Source of the DNA: CAJXSD01 sp964633145
Lineage (GTDB): Bacteria; Pseudomonadota; Alphaproteobacteria; Rhodobacterales; Rhodobacteraceae
Reading direction: 5' to 3'
Assembly: GCA_964633145.1 (NCBI GenBank)
Contig: CAZWFE010000001.1
Location: 62,001-126,000, forward strand
DNA: 64,000 nucleotides
Positions 43,928-52,329 of this stretch are shown one piece after another. The position numbers and the translations under genes were made by a program. Within the stretch, counting starts at the first letter, position 1, and each line of letters starts with the position of its first letter. The notes under the pieces were generated by a model. That model did no database searches. It was given only the letters and a program-made list of their open reading frames with translations, and had not been told where the DNA came from.

Positions 43928-45212
43928 TATTGCGACACGGGTGTGGAACCACAAATGGAAAATTGATCCCGTTGTGCGATCCCTGATCGACACCGATTTT
44001 TACAAACTGTTGATGTGCCAATCGGTGTTTCGAAATAAACCCGATACCCAAGTATCCTTTAGCCTGATCAACCGGTCGGATAATGTGCGTTTGGCCGAAT
44101 TGATTGACGAAGGCGAATTGCGCGAACAATTGGATCACATCCGCAGTCTGTCCCTGACCCGCGGCGAAAGCACATGGCTGCGCGGCAACACATTCTATGG
44201 CAAACGCCAAATGTTTCGATCCGATTTTATGGAATGGTTCGAAAACATGCGGTTGCCGGATTACCATTTGGAAAAACGCAACGGCCAGTTTGAACTGACC
44301 TTTGAAGGGTCATGGCCCGAGGTCATGTTATGGGAAATCCCTGCGCTATCTGTGTTGATGGAATTGCGCGGCAGGGCCGTTTTGAATGACATGGGACGGT
44401 TCGAACTACAGGTGCTTTATGCGCGCGCAATGACCAAGCTGTGGGAAAAAATCGAACAGCTGCGCGGTTTGGATCGTCTGAAAATTGCAGATTTTGGCAC
44501 GCGGCGGCGGCATTCGTACCTGTGGCAGGATTGGTGCGTTCAGGCCATGGTCGAAGGTTTGGGCGATAAATTCGTTGGGACATCCAACTGCCTGATTGCG
44601 ATGAAACGCGATATCGAAGCGATTGGCACAAACGCCCATGAATTGCCCATGGTTTATTCCGCTTTGGCTGAAACTGATGATGAACTGGCCCAAGCCCCCT
44701 ATCAGGTTTTGGCTGATTGGCACGAAGAGCACGAAGGCAACCTGCGCATCATTTTGCCCGACACCTATGGATCGGCTGGGTTTTTGCGCAACGCGCCCGA
44801 TTGGCTGGCCGGTTGGACCGGCATCCGCATCGACAGCGGCGACCCCGCAACAGGGGCCGAGGCGGCAATAAATTGGTGGCGTGAACGGGGCGAAGATCCA
44901 ACCAAGAAATTGGTCATTTTTTCGGATGGTTTGGATACCCAAGAAATCGAAAAGCTGTACAAACAATTTTTAGGCCGGGTCAAAGTGTCGTTTGGCTGGG
45001 GGACCAACCTGACAAACGATTTCCGCGGGCTTGTCCCAGACGGTCGGTTGAATGCATTTTCATTGGTCTGCAAAGCGGTATCTGCCAACGGCAAGCCCAC
45101 AGTTAAGCTGTCGGACAACCCGAACAAAGCGATGGGGCCAACCGCCGAAATCGCGCGCTATAAACGCGTGTTTGGTGTGGGCGCGCAAACGGCATTTGAC
45201 GTAAACGTATAG
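43920..45212 (+). CDS. pncB: Nicotinate phosphoribosyltransferase
   Basis: This 430-residue enzyme joins nicotinate to phosphoribosyl pyrophosphate, the step after PncA in NAD salvage. It begins with LIDTDFYKLLMCQSVF and contains FGTRRRHSYLWQDWCV, with the site where the catalytic His is expected, IRIDSGDPATGAEAAINWW, and VSFGWGTNLTNDF (PRPP phosphate binding). The length is normal. Confidence 0.96.
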   Translation: MVDIATRVWNHKWKIDPVVRSLIDTDFYKLLMCQSVFRNKPDTQVSFSLINRSDNVRLAELIDEGELREQLDHIRSLSLTRGESTWLRGNTFYGKRQMFRSDFMEWFENMRLPDYHLEKRNGQFELTFEGSWPEVMLWEIPALSVLMELRGRAVLNDMGRFELQVLYARAMTKLWEKIEQLRGLDRLKIADFGTRRRHSYLWQDWCVQAMVEGLGDKFVGTSNCLIAMKRDIEAIGTNAHELPMVYSALAETDDELAQAPYQVLADWHEEHEGNLRIILPDTYGSAGFLRNAPDWLAGWTGIRIDSGDPATGAEAAINWWRERGEDPTKKLVIFSDGLDTQEIEKLYKQFLGRVKVSFGWGTNLTNDFRGLVPDGRLNAFSLVCKAVSANGKPTVKLSDNPNKAMGPTAEIARYKRVFGVGAQTAFDVNV

Positions 45213-45226
45213 ATTAGGACAAATAA

Positions 45227-45763
45227 ATGTATCCATTTTTAAGAATGATCAAAGAATTGGTCGTTCACCGAAACGCACCGCCCCTGTCATTTGGGGATGT
45301 GCATGTGTCCCATCATATGTGTTGGCCATGGGATTTGGACCCTTGGATGGAATTGAACAATGGCCGGACGCTAACGCTTTATGATCTGGGTCGCATTCCT
45401 TTGGCCAATCGCAGCGGGTTGGTGCGCGTGTTGCGCGAAAACAAATGGGGCATGACCATGGCGGGGGCCTGTGTGCGCTATCGCCGGCGCGTGCGGGCCT
45501 TTGATCGGGTAACAATGCGCAGCCGCGCGTTGTGCTGGGATGATCGGTTTGTGTATCTTGAACAATCCATGTGGCGCCCTGACGGGGAATGCGCCAACCA
45601 TATTGTGTATCGGTCTGCATTTGTTGATAAAAATGGGATCGTGTCACCCAAACGCGTGGCCGATGCCCTGAATTGGCAGGGCGATCCCCCGCCCATTCCA
45701 GACTGGATTGCCAATTGGATCGTGGCGGAACAAAAACGCCCCTGGCCGCCGATGCAGGAATAA
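45227..45763 (+). CDS. Acyl-CoA thioesterase family protein (hot-dog fold)
   Basis: This 178-residue protein of the 4HBT type shows CWPWDLDPWMELNNGRTLTLYDLGR near residues 27-51, similar to the catalytic loop of thioesterases of the THEM6/YbgC-like group. It continues with TMAGACVRYRRRVRAFDRVTMRSRALCWDDRFVYLEQSMW. The substrate is not known. It follows pncB by 14 bases and may be co-transcribed with it. Confidence 0.78.
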   Translation: MYPFLRMIKELVVHRNAPPLSFGDVHVSHHMCWPWDLDPWMELNNGRTLTLYDLGRIPLANRSGLVRVLRENKWGMTMAGACVRYRRRVRAFDRVTMRSRALCWDDRFVYLEQSMWRPDGECANHIVYRSAFVDKNGIVSPKRVADALNWQGDPPPIPDWIANWIVAEQKRPWPPMQE

Positions 45764-45821
45764 CTTGCCAACCACCAGATTTGCAGGCTTACTACCCATA
45801 AGGGAACGAGGAGCCAAAAAT

Positions 45822-47186
45822 ATGCGCAAAAAAATCTGGGGTTGGTATATCTATGACTGGGCTTGCCAGCCCTATAACACATTGATGCTGACGTTTATTT
45901 TTGGCCCGTTTTTTGCGGCAACGGCAGTGGAATATTACGCATCCCTTGGCCTGTCCGAAGATGCAGCAGACGCACGCGCGCAAACCCTGTGGTCAAATGC
46001 ATTGACCATTGTGGGGCTGATCATCGGGTTTTCGGCCCCCATTTTGGGCGCGATTGCTGACAGCGCAGGGCGGCGCATGCCGTGGCTGATGGGATTTACC
46101 GCCATGTTGATTGCAGGTGGGTTTGCCACGTGGTTTTCGGACCCGAATGGCGGCAATCTGATATTCATGCTGATGGCCTTTTGTTTCGGGTTTATGGGGG
46201 CGGAACTGGCCTATATCTTTGCCAACGCGCAGTTGCCTGAAATTGCACAGGGCGATGATGTTGGGTCTGTCTCTGGCTCTGGCTTTGCCTTTGGGTATTT
46301 GGGCGGGGTGATCAGCCTGTTGATCGTGCTGCCCCTGTTTGTGGCCCAAGGGGACGGAAAAACCATTTTGGGCATTGATCCGCTGTTCGGATTTGATCCA
46401 AGTATGAAAGAGGGCACGCGGTTTACCGGCCCCTTTGTTGCGATGTGGTGCTTGATCTTTGCTATTCCGTATTTCGCATGGATGAACGAAGCAGATCGCC
46501 CCAAATCGCGGCCCAGTTTTTCGGTCGCCATGTCGCGCCTGAAATCATCGATTGTCGGATTAAAAAACCGCCACAGTCAGGCGTTTTTTCTGGCGGCATC
46601 CATGTTTTACCGTGATGCGATGAATGGGCTTTATACCTTTGGTGGGATCTATGCCACCTTGGTGTTGGATTGGGATATCGTCAAAATCGGCGTCTTTGGC
46701 ATCGTGGCGGCGATCGGGGCTATGGTGTTCAGTTATCTGGGCGGCAAAATGGATCGCCGTATGGGACCAAAACCGGTGTTATTGGTCACCATTGTGCTGT
46801 TGATGGCCGTTTGCGTTGTGATCGTCAGCATGACCAAGGACACCATTTTTGGCGTACATTTGGCCGATGGGTCAACCCTGCCGGATACCATATTCTTTAT
46901 CTGTGGTGTGTTGATCGGGGGATTGGGCGGCATGCTGCAATCGACCAGCCGCAGCCTGATGGTGCGCCACACGGCCAAGGGGCGCGAAACGCTGGAATTT
47001 GGTCTGTATGGCCTGTCGGGGCGGGCCACTGCATTTTTGGCCCCTGCCTTAATCGGGATTGCCACGACCATCACGGGCAGTGCGCGATTGGGCGTATCTC
47101 CGCTGATTGGGCTGTTCATCATCGGGTTTATCCTGTTACTCTGGGTCCAACCTAAAGGAGATGCGGACACATGGGAAAATGGTTAA
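45822..47186 (+). CDS. MFS transporter, UMF1 (Atg22-like) family
   Basis: This 454-residue protein has about 12 transmembrane helices. The N-terminus IWGWYIYDWACQPYNTLMLTFIFGPFFA and the loop between helices 2 and 3 (APILGAIADSAGRRMPWL) are typical of the UMF1 family. The transported substrate is unknown. The ATG at 45822 follows AACGAGGAG. Its end overlaps mepA by 16 bases. Confidence 0.85.
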   Translation: MRKKIWGWYIYDWACQPYNTLMLTFIFGPFFAATAVEYYASLGLSEDAADARAQTLWSNALTIVGLIIGFSAPILGAIADSAGRRMPWLMGFTAMLIAGGFATWFSDPNGGNLIFMLMAFCFGFMGAELAYIFANAQLPEIAQGDDVGSVSGSGFAFGYLGGVISLLIVLPLFVAQGDGKTILGIDPLFGFDPSMKEGTRFTGPFVAMWCLIFAIPYFAWMNEADRPKSRPSFSVAMSRLKSSIVGLKNRHSQAFFLAASMFYRDAMNGLYTFGGIYATLVLDWDIVKIGVFGIVAAIGAMVFSYLGGKMDRRMGPKPVLLVTIVLLMAVCVVIVSMTKDTIFGVHLADGSTLPDTIFFICGVLIGGLGGMLQSTSRSLMVRHTAKGRETLEFGLYGLSGRATAFLAPALIGIATTITGSARLGVSPLIGLFIIGFILLLWVQPKGDADTWENG

Positions 47187-48064
47187 TCATCGGTGCTGCG
47201 CTGGCGGCGCTGGCATCCTGTACACCGACGGCAAAGACTGTTGACGTCCCCGCGCGGCTAAGTTCGAAAGAGGCGAAATATCTGTTCGGCGCGGCAGAAT
47301 TGCCCAGCAAACAGCGCCCCGAACCCTTCGGCAGCTATGCCAAGGGGTGCGTTGCCGGTGCGGTGGAATTGCCCGAAACGGGCCCCACATGGCAGGCCAT
47401 GCGTCTGTCGCGCAACCGCAACTGGGGCCATCCCGAAATGATTGATTTCCTAAAATCCCTGTCGGCCAGGGCCGCAGCGCAACCGGGGTGGGATGGGTTG
47501 TATATTGGTGATATTTCCCAACCGCGCGGCGGGCCAATGTTGTCTGGCCACGCCAGCCACCAAATGGGGTTGGATGCAGATATCTGGATGCTACCCCCAA
47601 CGGATTTGACCCTATCGCGAGAGGCGCGCGAAAATATTTCGTCCATTTCCATGCGACGTTCAAATGGGGCTTATACCAACGATAAATGGACCCGCCAGCA
47701 CCATGAAATTATCAAAGCGGCCGCATCCGACCCCCGTGTCGCACGGATTTTCGTGTTCCCCGGGGCCAAGGTACAAATGTGCGCCGATGAAACAGGCGAC
47801 CGCGATTGGCTGCGCAAAGTGCGCCCATGGTGGGGGCACCATTACCATTTCCACGTCCGGATGAAATGCCCTGATGGGGCGGCAGGCTGCGTCAACCAAC
47901 CGCCACCCCCCGCCGGTGACGGGTGTAAAGGTGCGGAAAAATGGGTCCAAGACATCCTAAACCCACCCAAGCGTGACCCCAACGCGCCGAAACCAAAACC
48001 CAAACCGCCCTTGACCTTGGCCCGTTTGCCAAATCAATGCGCGGGTGTTTTGATGTCGGAATAA
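47171..48064 (+). CDS. mepA: Penicillin-insensitive murein endopeptidase, lipoprotein
   Basis: This 297-residue LAS-type metallopeptidase cleaves D-Ala-mDAP cross-links. The N-terminus is a lipoprotein signal with lipobox L-A-S-C (Cys17). Zinc ligands are seen in LSGHASHQMGLDADIWM (about 126-142) and WWGHHYHFHVRMKCP (near 225). The tail is proline-rich (NAPKPKPKPPL). The start lies inside the MFS gene. The stop region forms a small hairpin (CGGAAT / ATTCCG). Confidence 0.93.
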   Translation: MGKWLIIGAALAALASCTPTAKTVDVPARLSSKEAKYLFGAAELPSKQRPEPFGSYAKGCVAGAVELPETGPTWQAMRLSRNRNWGHPEMIDFLKSLSARAAAQPGWDGLYIGDISQPRGGPMLSGHASHQMGLDADIWMLPPTDLTLSREARENISSISMRRSNGAYTNDKWTRQHHEIIKAAASDPRVARIFVFPGAKVQMCADETGDRDWLRKVRPWWGHHYHFHVRMKCPDGAAGCVNQPPPPAGDGCKGAEKWVQDILNPPKRDPNAPKPKPKPPLTLARLPNQCAGVLMSE

Positions 48065-48164
48065 TCATTCCGCTTGCATCGAACGTAATAATGCCCTAAA
48101 CGCCGCCCGTCCCCGATGGGCGGGGGCCAAGTCTCCGAGCACCTTGAGAAAACGGAATAACATT

Positions 48165-48806
48165 ATGACAAAATTACTACCTGGCGTAATCGCCATGGCT
48201 GCCATTGTTGTGGCCTCGAATATTCTGGTTCAGTTTCTGATCCTTGACGGCCTGCTGACATGGGGGGCCTTTACCTATCCTTTCGCATTTTTGGTCACTG
48301 ACCTGATGAACCGCGTTTATGGTCCTGCTGCGGCGCGTCGCGTTGTATTTGTGGGTTTCATCGTCGGCGTGATTTGTTCGCTGATCGGCAGCCAAATCAT
48401 GTTGCAGGGGGACGGATACGAATATGCCGCCGTTGCATTGCGTATTGCCGTCGGATCGGGCATCGCATTTCTGACCGCGCAGTTGGTTGATGTGTTTGTG
48501 TTTGACAAAATGCGCGGCGGTGCGTGGTGGCGTGCGCCGCTGACATCCACAATCGTTGGATCGGCACTGGATACGGCGTTGTTTTTCACCATCGCTTTCG
48601 CGCAGTTTGTGCCGTTCTTTTCCGAAAATGCAAATATGGAAATTTCATGGGCTTGGGACACAATGCCATTGCTAACCTTTGGCGGTGATGCACCGTTGTG
48701 GGTATCGCTGGCCTTGGCGGATTGGGGTGTGAAATTGGCAATTGCCTTGATCGCATTGATCCCGTTCCGTGTATTGGCCAACAAATTTTTGACGGCCCCT
48801 GCATAA
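48165..48806 (+). CDS. yhhQ: Queuosine precursor transporter, YhhQ/COG1738 family
   Basis: This 213-residue membrane protein has six helices, with the family segments LTWGAFTYPFAFLVTDLMNRVYGPAAARRVV (about 25-55) and GSGIAFLTAQLVDVFVFDKMRG, and a final SLALADWGVKLAIALIALIPFRVL. It imports preQ0/preQ1. Together with queG 6 kb away it points to queuosine tRNA modification. The 100-base leader contains a strong GC hairpin (CCGCCCGTC / GATGGGCGG), and the CGGAAT of its RBS region is complementary to ATTCCG at 48067-48072. A preQ1 riboswitch consensus was not found. Confidence 0.86.
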   Translation: MTKLLPGVIAMAAIVVASNILVQFLILDGLLTWGAFTYPFAFLVTDLMNRVYGPAAARRVVFVGFIVGVICSLIGSQIMLQGDGYEYAAVALRIAVGSGIAFLTAQLVDVFVFDKMRGGAWWRAPLTSTIVGSALDTALFFTIAFAQFVPFFSENANMEISWAWDTMPLLTFGGDAPLWVSLALADWGVKLAIALIALIPFRVLANKFLTAPA

Positions 48807-48876
48807 AACATTTTGACATTTTTGGAAACTGTGCCACCATACCTAGTATCGAAACATAGCGAAAGGAGGTGGTCCA

Positions 48877-48933
48877 GTGTCTAGAGAGGTATTGGAGAGA
48901 GGTGTCGGAACAGTTCGGAGGGTGATGGATTAA
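48877..48933 (+). CDS. 18-codon leader-type ORF
   Basis: A GTG start lies 4 bases after GGAGGTGG and reads through SREVLERGVGTVRRVMD to a TAA. The spacing and SD strength argue for translation. The peptide is charged and shows no signal sequence. It could be a leader peptide whose translation controls the anti-SD and terminator downstream, or part of a dual-function RNA. Confidence 0.5.
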   Translation: MSREVLERGVGTVRRVMD

Positions 48934-48998
48934 GGCAGCCCTTAATCTTTGACAATCCAGAATTGGTGGATCCTAACCGACCCACCTCCCGAATTCTC

Positions 48999-49030
48999 GA
49001 AGGGTCGATCGCAATGATCGGCCCTTTTTC
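48999..49030 (+). terminator. Rho-independent terminator upstream of arfB
   Basis: The stem GAAGGGTCGATC / GATCGGCCCTTTTTC (about 11 bp with one G-U pair, loop GCAAT) runs into five T's. It closes the structured RNA and lies 48 bases before arfB. Confidence 0.85.
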
Positions 49031-49077
49031 GATTTGTGTGGCTTGGAATGGGCCCAGCGTTCCCCTATGATGTGATC

Positions 49078-49503
49078 ATGTTGCGGGTAAATGACACCAT
49101 TGAAATACACGATTGGGAATTGACCGAACAATTTGTCCGGTCGTCAGGCCCAGGTGGGCAAAACGTGAACAAAGTGTCCAGCGCCGTTGAACTGCGGTTC
49201 GAAGCTGCGCGATCCCCGTCTTTGTCCGACCCCATCAAAAATCGTCTACGCCGTATCGCAGGGCAAAAATGGACGAAAGAGGGCACGATTGTCATTTTCT
49301 GTGACGAAACGCGCCATCAAATTCGCAATCGTGATATTGCGCGCCAGCGGTTGGTTGAAATGATCCAACGTGCGGCACATAAACCTAAACCGCGGATTGC
49401 GACAAAGCCAACGCGTGCATCGCAGCGCCGTCGGGTGGATGCCAAAAAACACCGTGGCGCGATTAAACAAGGGCGCAGTGGCCCCGTTGATTTCGGGGAC
49501 TAG
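49078..49503 (+). CDS. arfB: Peptidyl-tRNA hydrolase ArfB, ribosome rescue factor
   Basis: This 141-residue protein has the release-factor catalytic motif SGPGGQNVNKVSSAVELRF with GGQ at residues 26-28, and a basic C-terminal tail (KPKPRIATKPTRASQRRRVDAKKHRG) that enters the empty mRNA channel of stalled ribosomes. It frees peptides from non-stop ribosomes without tmRNA. The start at 49078 gives the family N-terminus. It is preceded by the structured RNA and converges on trxC with a 4-base overlap. Confidence 0.92.
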   Translation: MLRVNDTIEIHDWELTEQFVRSSGPGGQNVNKVSSAVELRFEAARSPSLSDPIKNRLRRIAGQKWTKEGTIVIFCDETRHQIRNRDIARQRLVEMIQRAAHKPKPRIATKPTRASQRRRVDAKKHRGAIKQGRSGPVDFGD

Positions 49504-49940
49504 CGTTTTTTCAGATGCGTTGTGATCAATTTTTCGATTTGCGTCGCGGGCATTGCACCGGATTGGCGAAACACCTCTTTGCCATCGCAGAACCCGATCA
49601 TGGTGGGTATACCGCGGATCCCTAGTTTTTGTGACACCGCTTGAAATTGTTCGGTGTTTAGCTTGGCCAAGCGCGCTTTGCCCTGCAGTTTGGATGCGGC
49701 TTTGCTAAATTCCGGCGCCATGGTCCGGCAGGGCCCACACCAAGGTGCCCAAAAATCCACCACCAACAGTGTGTCGTCTAGGTTTTTTGCCTTGTCCAAT
49801 ACTTGTGGTGTCAGGTCCATTGCCTTGTCTGTCATCAATGCGCTTGCGCATTTGGCGCATTTGGGTTTGCTGGCCAGTTTTTCGTTTGGAACACGATTGC
49901 CTTGACCGCATTTCAGGCAGGCCATTTTGACATAATCCAT
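49500..49940 (-). CDS. trxC: Thioredoxin 2-type protein with zinc-binding N-terminus
   Basis: This 146-residue cytoplasmic thioredoxin has an N-terminal zinc ribbon (CLKC, Cys8/Cys11; CAKC, Cys28/Cys31) and a thioredoxin fold with active site WCGPC (67-71) in LVVDFWAPWCGPCRTMAPEF, plus the cis-proline segment RGIPTMIGF. These mark TrxC rather than TrxA. The ATG at 49940 has AAGG 9 bases upstream; an ATG at 49925 is possible. Confidence 0.93.
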   Translation of the reverse strand: MDYVKMACLKCGQGNRVPNEKLASKPKCAKCASALMTDKAMDLTPQVLDKAKNLDDTLLVVDFWAPWCGPCRTMAPEFSKAASKLQGKARLAKLNTEQFQAVSQKLGIRGIPTMIGFCDGKEVFRQSGAMPATQIEKLITTHLKKR

Positions 49941-50000
49941 GGTTTCAATCCTTATACATTCGAAAAATAATATATGACTTGACCAGTGGAATACAAGGGA

Positions 50001-51176
50001 TCAGACAACGCTAGATGCGTGAAATTCCGAAATGGTGGCATCATCATATCCCAATTCTGCCAAAATCGCATCCGTATGTTGGCCCAGATCAGGGATCGGA
50101 TCCATACGTGGTTCTGGCCCAACGCCACCCGGGGGCAGCAATGCGGCCAGCGGTCCGGCGGGGGTATCCACCTGACGCCACCGATTGCGCGCAGCCAATT
50201 GCGGGTGGGACCATAGCCCCGCCATATCGTTTATATGGGCGTTTGCAATGCCAGCGGTGTCCAGTTTTTCGATGACCTGATCTGCAGTCAGCTTGGCAAA
50301 ACAGTCTCGAATTATGATGCTTAGCTCTGATTTATGCGCGGCGCGGTTGCCATTGGTTTTGAACCGGTTGTCCTGTGCCAAACTGGGATCACCCAAGACG
50401 TGATCGCAAAACTGTACCCATTCACGTTCGTTTTGCAGCCCCAACATCACATCGCGGCCATCGCCTGCGGGAAAGGGACCATAGGGAAATATCGTCGAAT
50501 GCGCAGCGCCGGCGCGTTCAGGGGGTGGGGCCCCATCGTGGGCGTAATACATCGGGTATCCCATCCATTCGGTCAGTGCCTCAAGCATGGATACGTCGAT
50601 ATTGCAACCTTGGCCCGTTTGCCCCCGCTGGATCAGGGCGGCCAAAATATTGGAATAGGCATACATCCCCGCCGCAATGTCGGCCACGGAAATGCCCGCC
50701 TTGACCATGTCATCGGGGGTGCCGGTGACTGATAAAAACCCCGCCTCGGACTGGATCAACAGGTCATAGGCTTTGCGATCCCGATAGGGGCCATTTGCGC
50801 CATAGCCTGATATATTACAGGTGATCAGTCGTGGATGGTTGGGGTGTAATTCGGCATAGGATAACCCCATGCGATCCGCCGCACCGGGGGCCAGATTTTG
50901 CACCAAAACGTCCGCATTAGACACTAGTTTTTGCAAAACATCGCGGCCTTGGGGTGATTTCAGATCCAGTGTGATGCTTTCCTTGGATCGGTTGATCCAG
51001 ACGAAATGCGATGCCATCCCTTGGGTGCGGGTGTCATAGCCGCGGGCGAAATCACCGGTCTTGGGGCGTTCGACCTTGATCACGCGCGCGCCCAGATCGG
51101 CCAGTTGCCGCGTGGCAAAGGGGGCGGCCACCGCATGTTCCAATGTGACGACGGTAATTCCCTGTAATGGCAGCAT
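50001..51176 (-). CDS. Family III CoA-transferase (CaiB/BaiF)
   Basis: This 391-residue enzyme moves CoA between acyl-CoA and a free acid. Family marks are LEHAVAAPFATRQLADLGARVIKVERP, DFARGYDTRTQG, LNRS-like WINRSKESITLDLKSPQG and the catalytic Asp in RKAYDLLIQSEAGFLSVTG (near residue 150). It resembles transferases acting on mesaconate, itaconate or similar C5 acids. It is the third gene in an operon with acyl-CoA dehydrogenase (1-base gap) and a MaoC-like hydratase, consistent with activation of a short acid. The start is set by the family N-terminus MLPLQGITVV. Confidence 0.85.
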   Translation of the reverse strand: MLPLQGITVVTLEHAVAAPFATRQLADLGARVIKVERPKTGDFARGYDTRTQGMASHFVWINRSKESITLDLKSPQGRDVLQKLVSNADVLVQNLAPGAADRMGLSYAELHPNHPRLITCNISGYGANGPYRDRKAYDLLIQSEAGFLSVTGTPDDMVKAGISVADIAAGMYAYSNILAALIQRGQTGQGCNIDVSMLEALTEWMGYPMYYAHDGAPPPERAGAAHSTIFPYGPFPAGDGRDVMLGLQNEREWVQFCDHVLGDPSLAQDNRFKTNGNRAAHKSELSIIIRDCFAKLTADQVIEKLDTAGIANAHINDMAGLWSHPQLAARNRWRQVDTPAGPLAALLPPGGVGPEPRMDPIPDLGQHTDAILAELGYDDATISEFHASSVV

Positions 51177-51177
51177 G

Positions 51178-52329
51178 TTAAAACGACCTTGGCAGACCCA
51201 AAATATGTTCCGCAACATAAGATAGGATCAAATTGGTGGAAATCGGTGCGACCTGATACAGGCGCGTTTCGCGGAATTTGCGTTCCACGTCATATTCCGC
51301 GGCAAAGCCAAAGCCACCGTGGAATTGGATGCAGGCATTTGCCGCCTCCCAACTGGCTTTGGCGGCTAGGTATTTCGCCATATTCGCCTGATCCCCACAG
51401 GGCTGGCCGGCGTCAAAGCGGCGACAGGCGTCAAAGCGCATCAGGTTTGCAGCCTCAATTTCAATGAAACTTTCGGCGATGGGGAATTGTACCCCCTGAT
51501 TTTGCCCAATGGGGCGGCCAAAAACGACCCTATCCTTGGCATATTGGCTGACTTTGTCGATAAACCAATACCCGTCCCCGATACATTCCGCGGCAATCAA
51601 GGCACGTTCGGCATTCAACCCATCCAGAATATAGCGGAACCCCATGCCTTCCTCTCCGATCAGGTTTTCGGCGGGAATTTCCAGATTATCGAAAAACAAT
51701 TCGTTGGTTTCATGGTTGACCATGTTTTCGATCGGTTTCACCGTCATACCATTGCCAATCGCATCGCGCAGATCGACGATGAAAATGGACATGCCCAGTG
51801 ATTTTTTGGTGACTTGGTCCAGTGGGGTCGTGCGCGCCAGCAGGATCATCAGGTCAGAATGCTGAATACGGCTGATCCAGACCTTTTGCCCATTGATCAC
51901 ATATTTATCGCCCTGCTTAACGGCGGTGGTTTTGATTTTGGTGGTATCGGTGCCTGTGGTCGGTTCGGTCACACCCATGGATTGCAGGCGCAGTTCACCG
52001 CTGGCAATTTTGGGCAGATAGTATGATTTCTGCGCGTCCGATCCATGACGCAGCAGGGTGCCCATGTTGTACATTTGTCCGTGACAGGCACCGGAATTGC
52101 CGCCAGACCGGTTGATTTCCTCCATAATAATACTGGCCTCGGTCAGACCCAGACCCGATCCACCATATTCTTCGGGGATCAGGGCGGCCATCCATCCATC
52201 ACGGGTCAATGCATCAACGAATGCCTCGGGGTAGCCGCGGGCGCGGTCAATGTCGCGGTGATATTCGGGGGGAAAGGTTTCGCATAACGCGCGAATGGCA
52301 TCGCGCAGATCCTGATAATCGTCGGTCAT
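51178..52329 (-). CDS. Acyl-CoA dehydrogenase
   Basis: This 383-residue FAD-dependent dehydrogenase shows LIPEEYGGSGLGLTEASIIMEE, SMGVTEPTTGTDTTKIKTTA (FAD-binding), INGQKVWISRIQHSD, and the C-terminal CIQFHGGFGFAAEYDVERKFRETRL (about 335-360). A Glu base at the usual ACAD position is not certain from reading alone, so the exact chemistry may differ. It starts right at the end of the hydratase gene (no gap) and is followed by the CoA-transferase after one base. Confidence 0.9.
   Translation of the reverse strand: MTDDYQDLRDAIRALCETFPPEYHRDIDRARGYPEAFVDALTRDGWMAALIPEEYGGSGLGLTEASIIMEEINRSGGNSGACHGQMYNMGTLLRHGSDAQKSYYLPKIASGELRLQSMGVTEPTTGTDTTKIKTTAVKQGDKYVINGQKVWISRIQHSDLMILLARTTPLDQVTKKSLGMSIFIVDLRDAIGNGMTVKPIENMVNHETNELFFDNLEIPAENLIGEEGMGFRYILDGLNAERALIAAECIGDGYWFIDKVSQYAKDRVVFGRPIGQNQGVQFPIAESFIEIEAANLMRFDACRRFDAGQPCGDQANMAKYLAAKASWEAANACIQFHGGFGFAAEYDVERKFRETRLYQVAPISTNLILSYVAEHILGLPRSF

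Larger units (their letters stand above)
48850..49030 (+). ncRNA. Structured RNA with extreme Shine-Dalgarno, short ORF, anti-SD and terminator
   Basis: GAAAGGAGGTGGTCCAG (48861-48877) is complementary to the 3' end of 16S rRNA over 17 bases, with one G-U pair. A GTG-started 18-codon ORF follows. Its stop codon sits in a perfect 8-bp hairpin, GATTAAGG-CAGC-CCTTAATC (48928-48947). CCACCTCC (48982-48989) is the exact complement of the SD core GGAGGTGG and can also pair with TTCGGAGGGTG near 48914-48924, so alternative folds exist. A rho-independent terminator closes the unit. A TTGACA at 48813-48818 with CATACC about 18-19 bases later may be its promoter. Ribosome-rescue gene arfB starts 48 bases beyond the terminator. 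It may be an independent small RNA or an attenuating leader. I cannot assign it to a named RNA family. Confidence 0.6.

Noticed and set aside
48065..48164. preQ1 riboswitch upstream of yhhQ
   Set aside because: The gene context invites it, but neither the class I AGAGGTTCTAGC-like stem nor the conserved A-rich tail is present.
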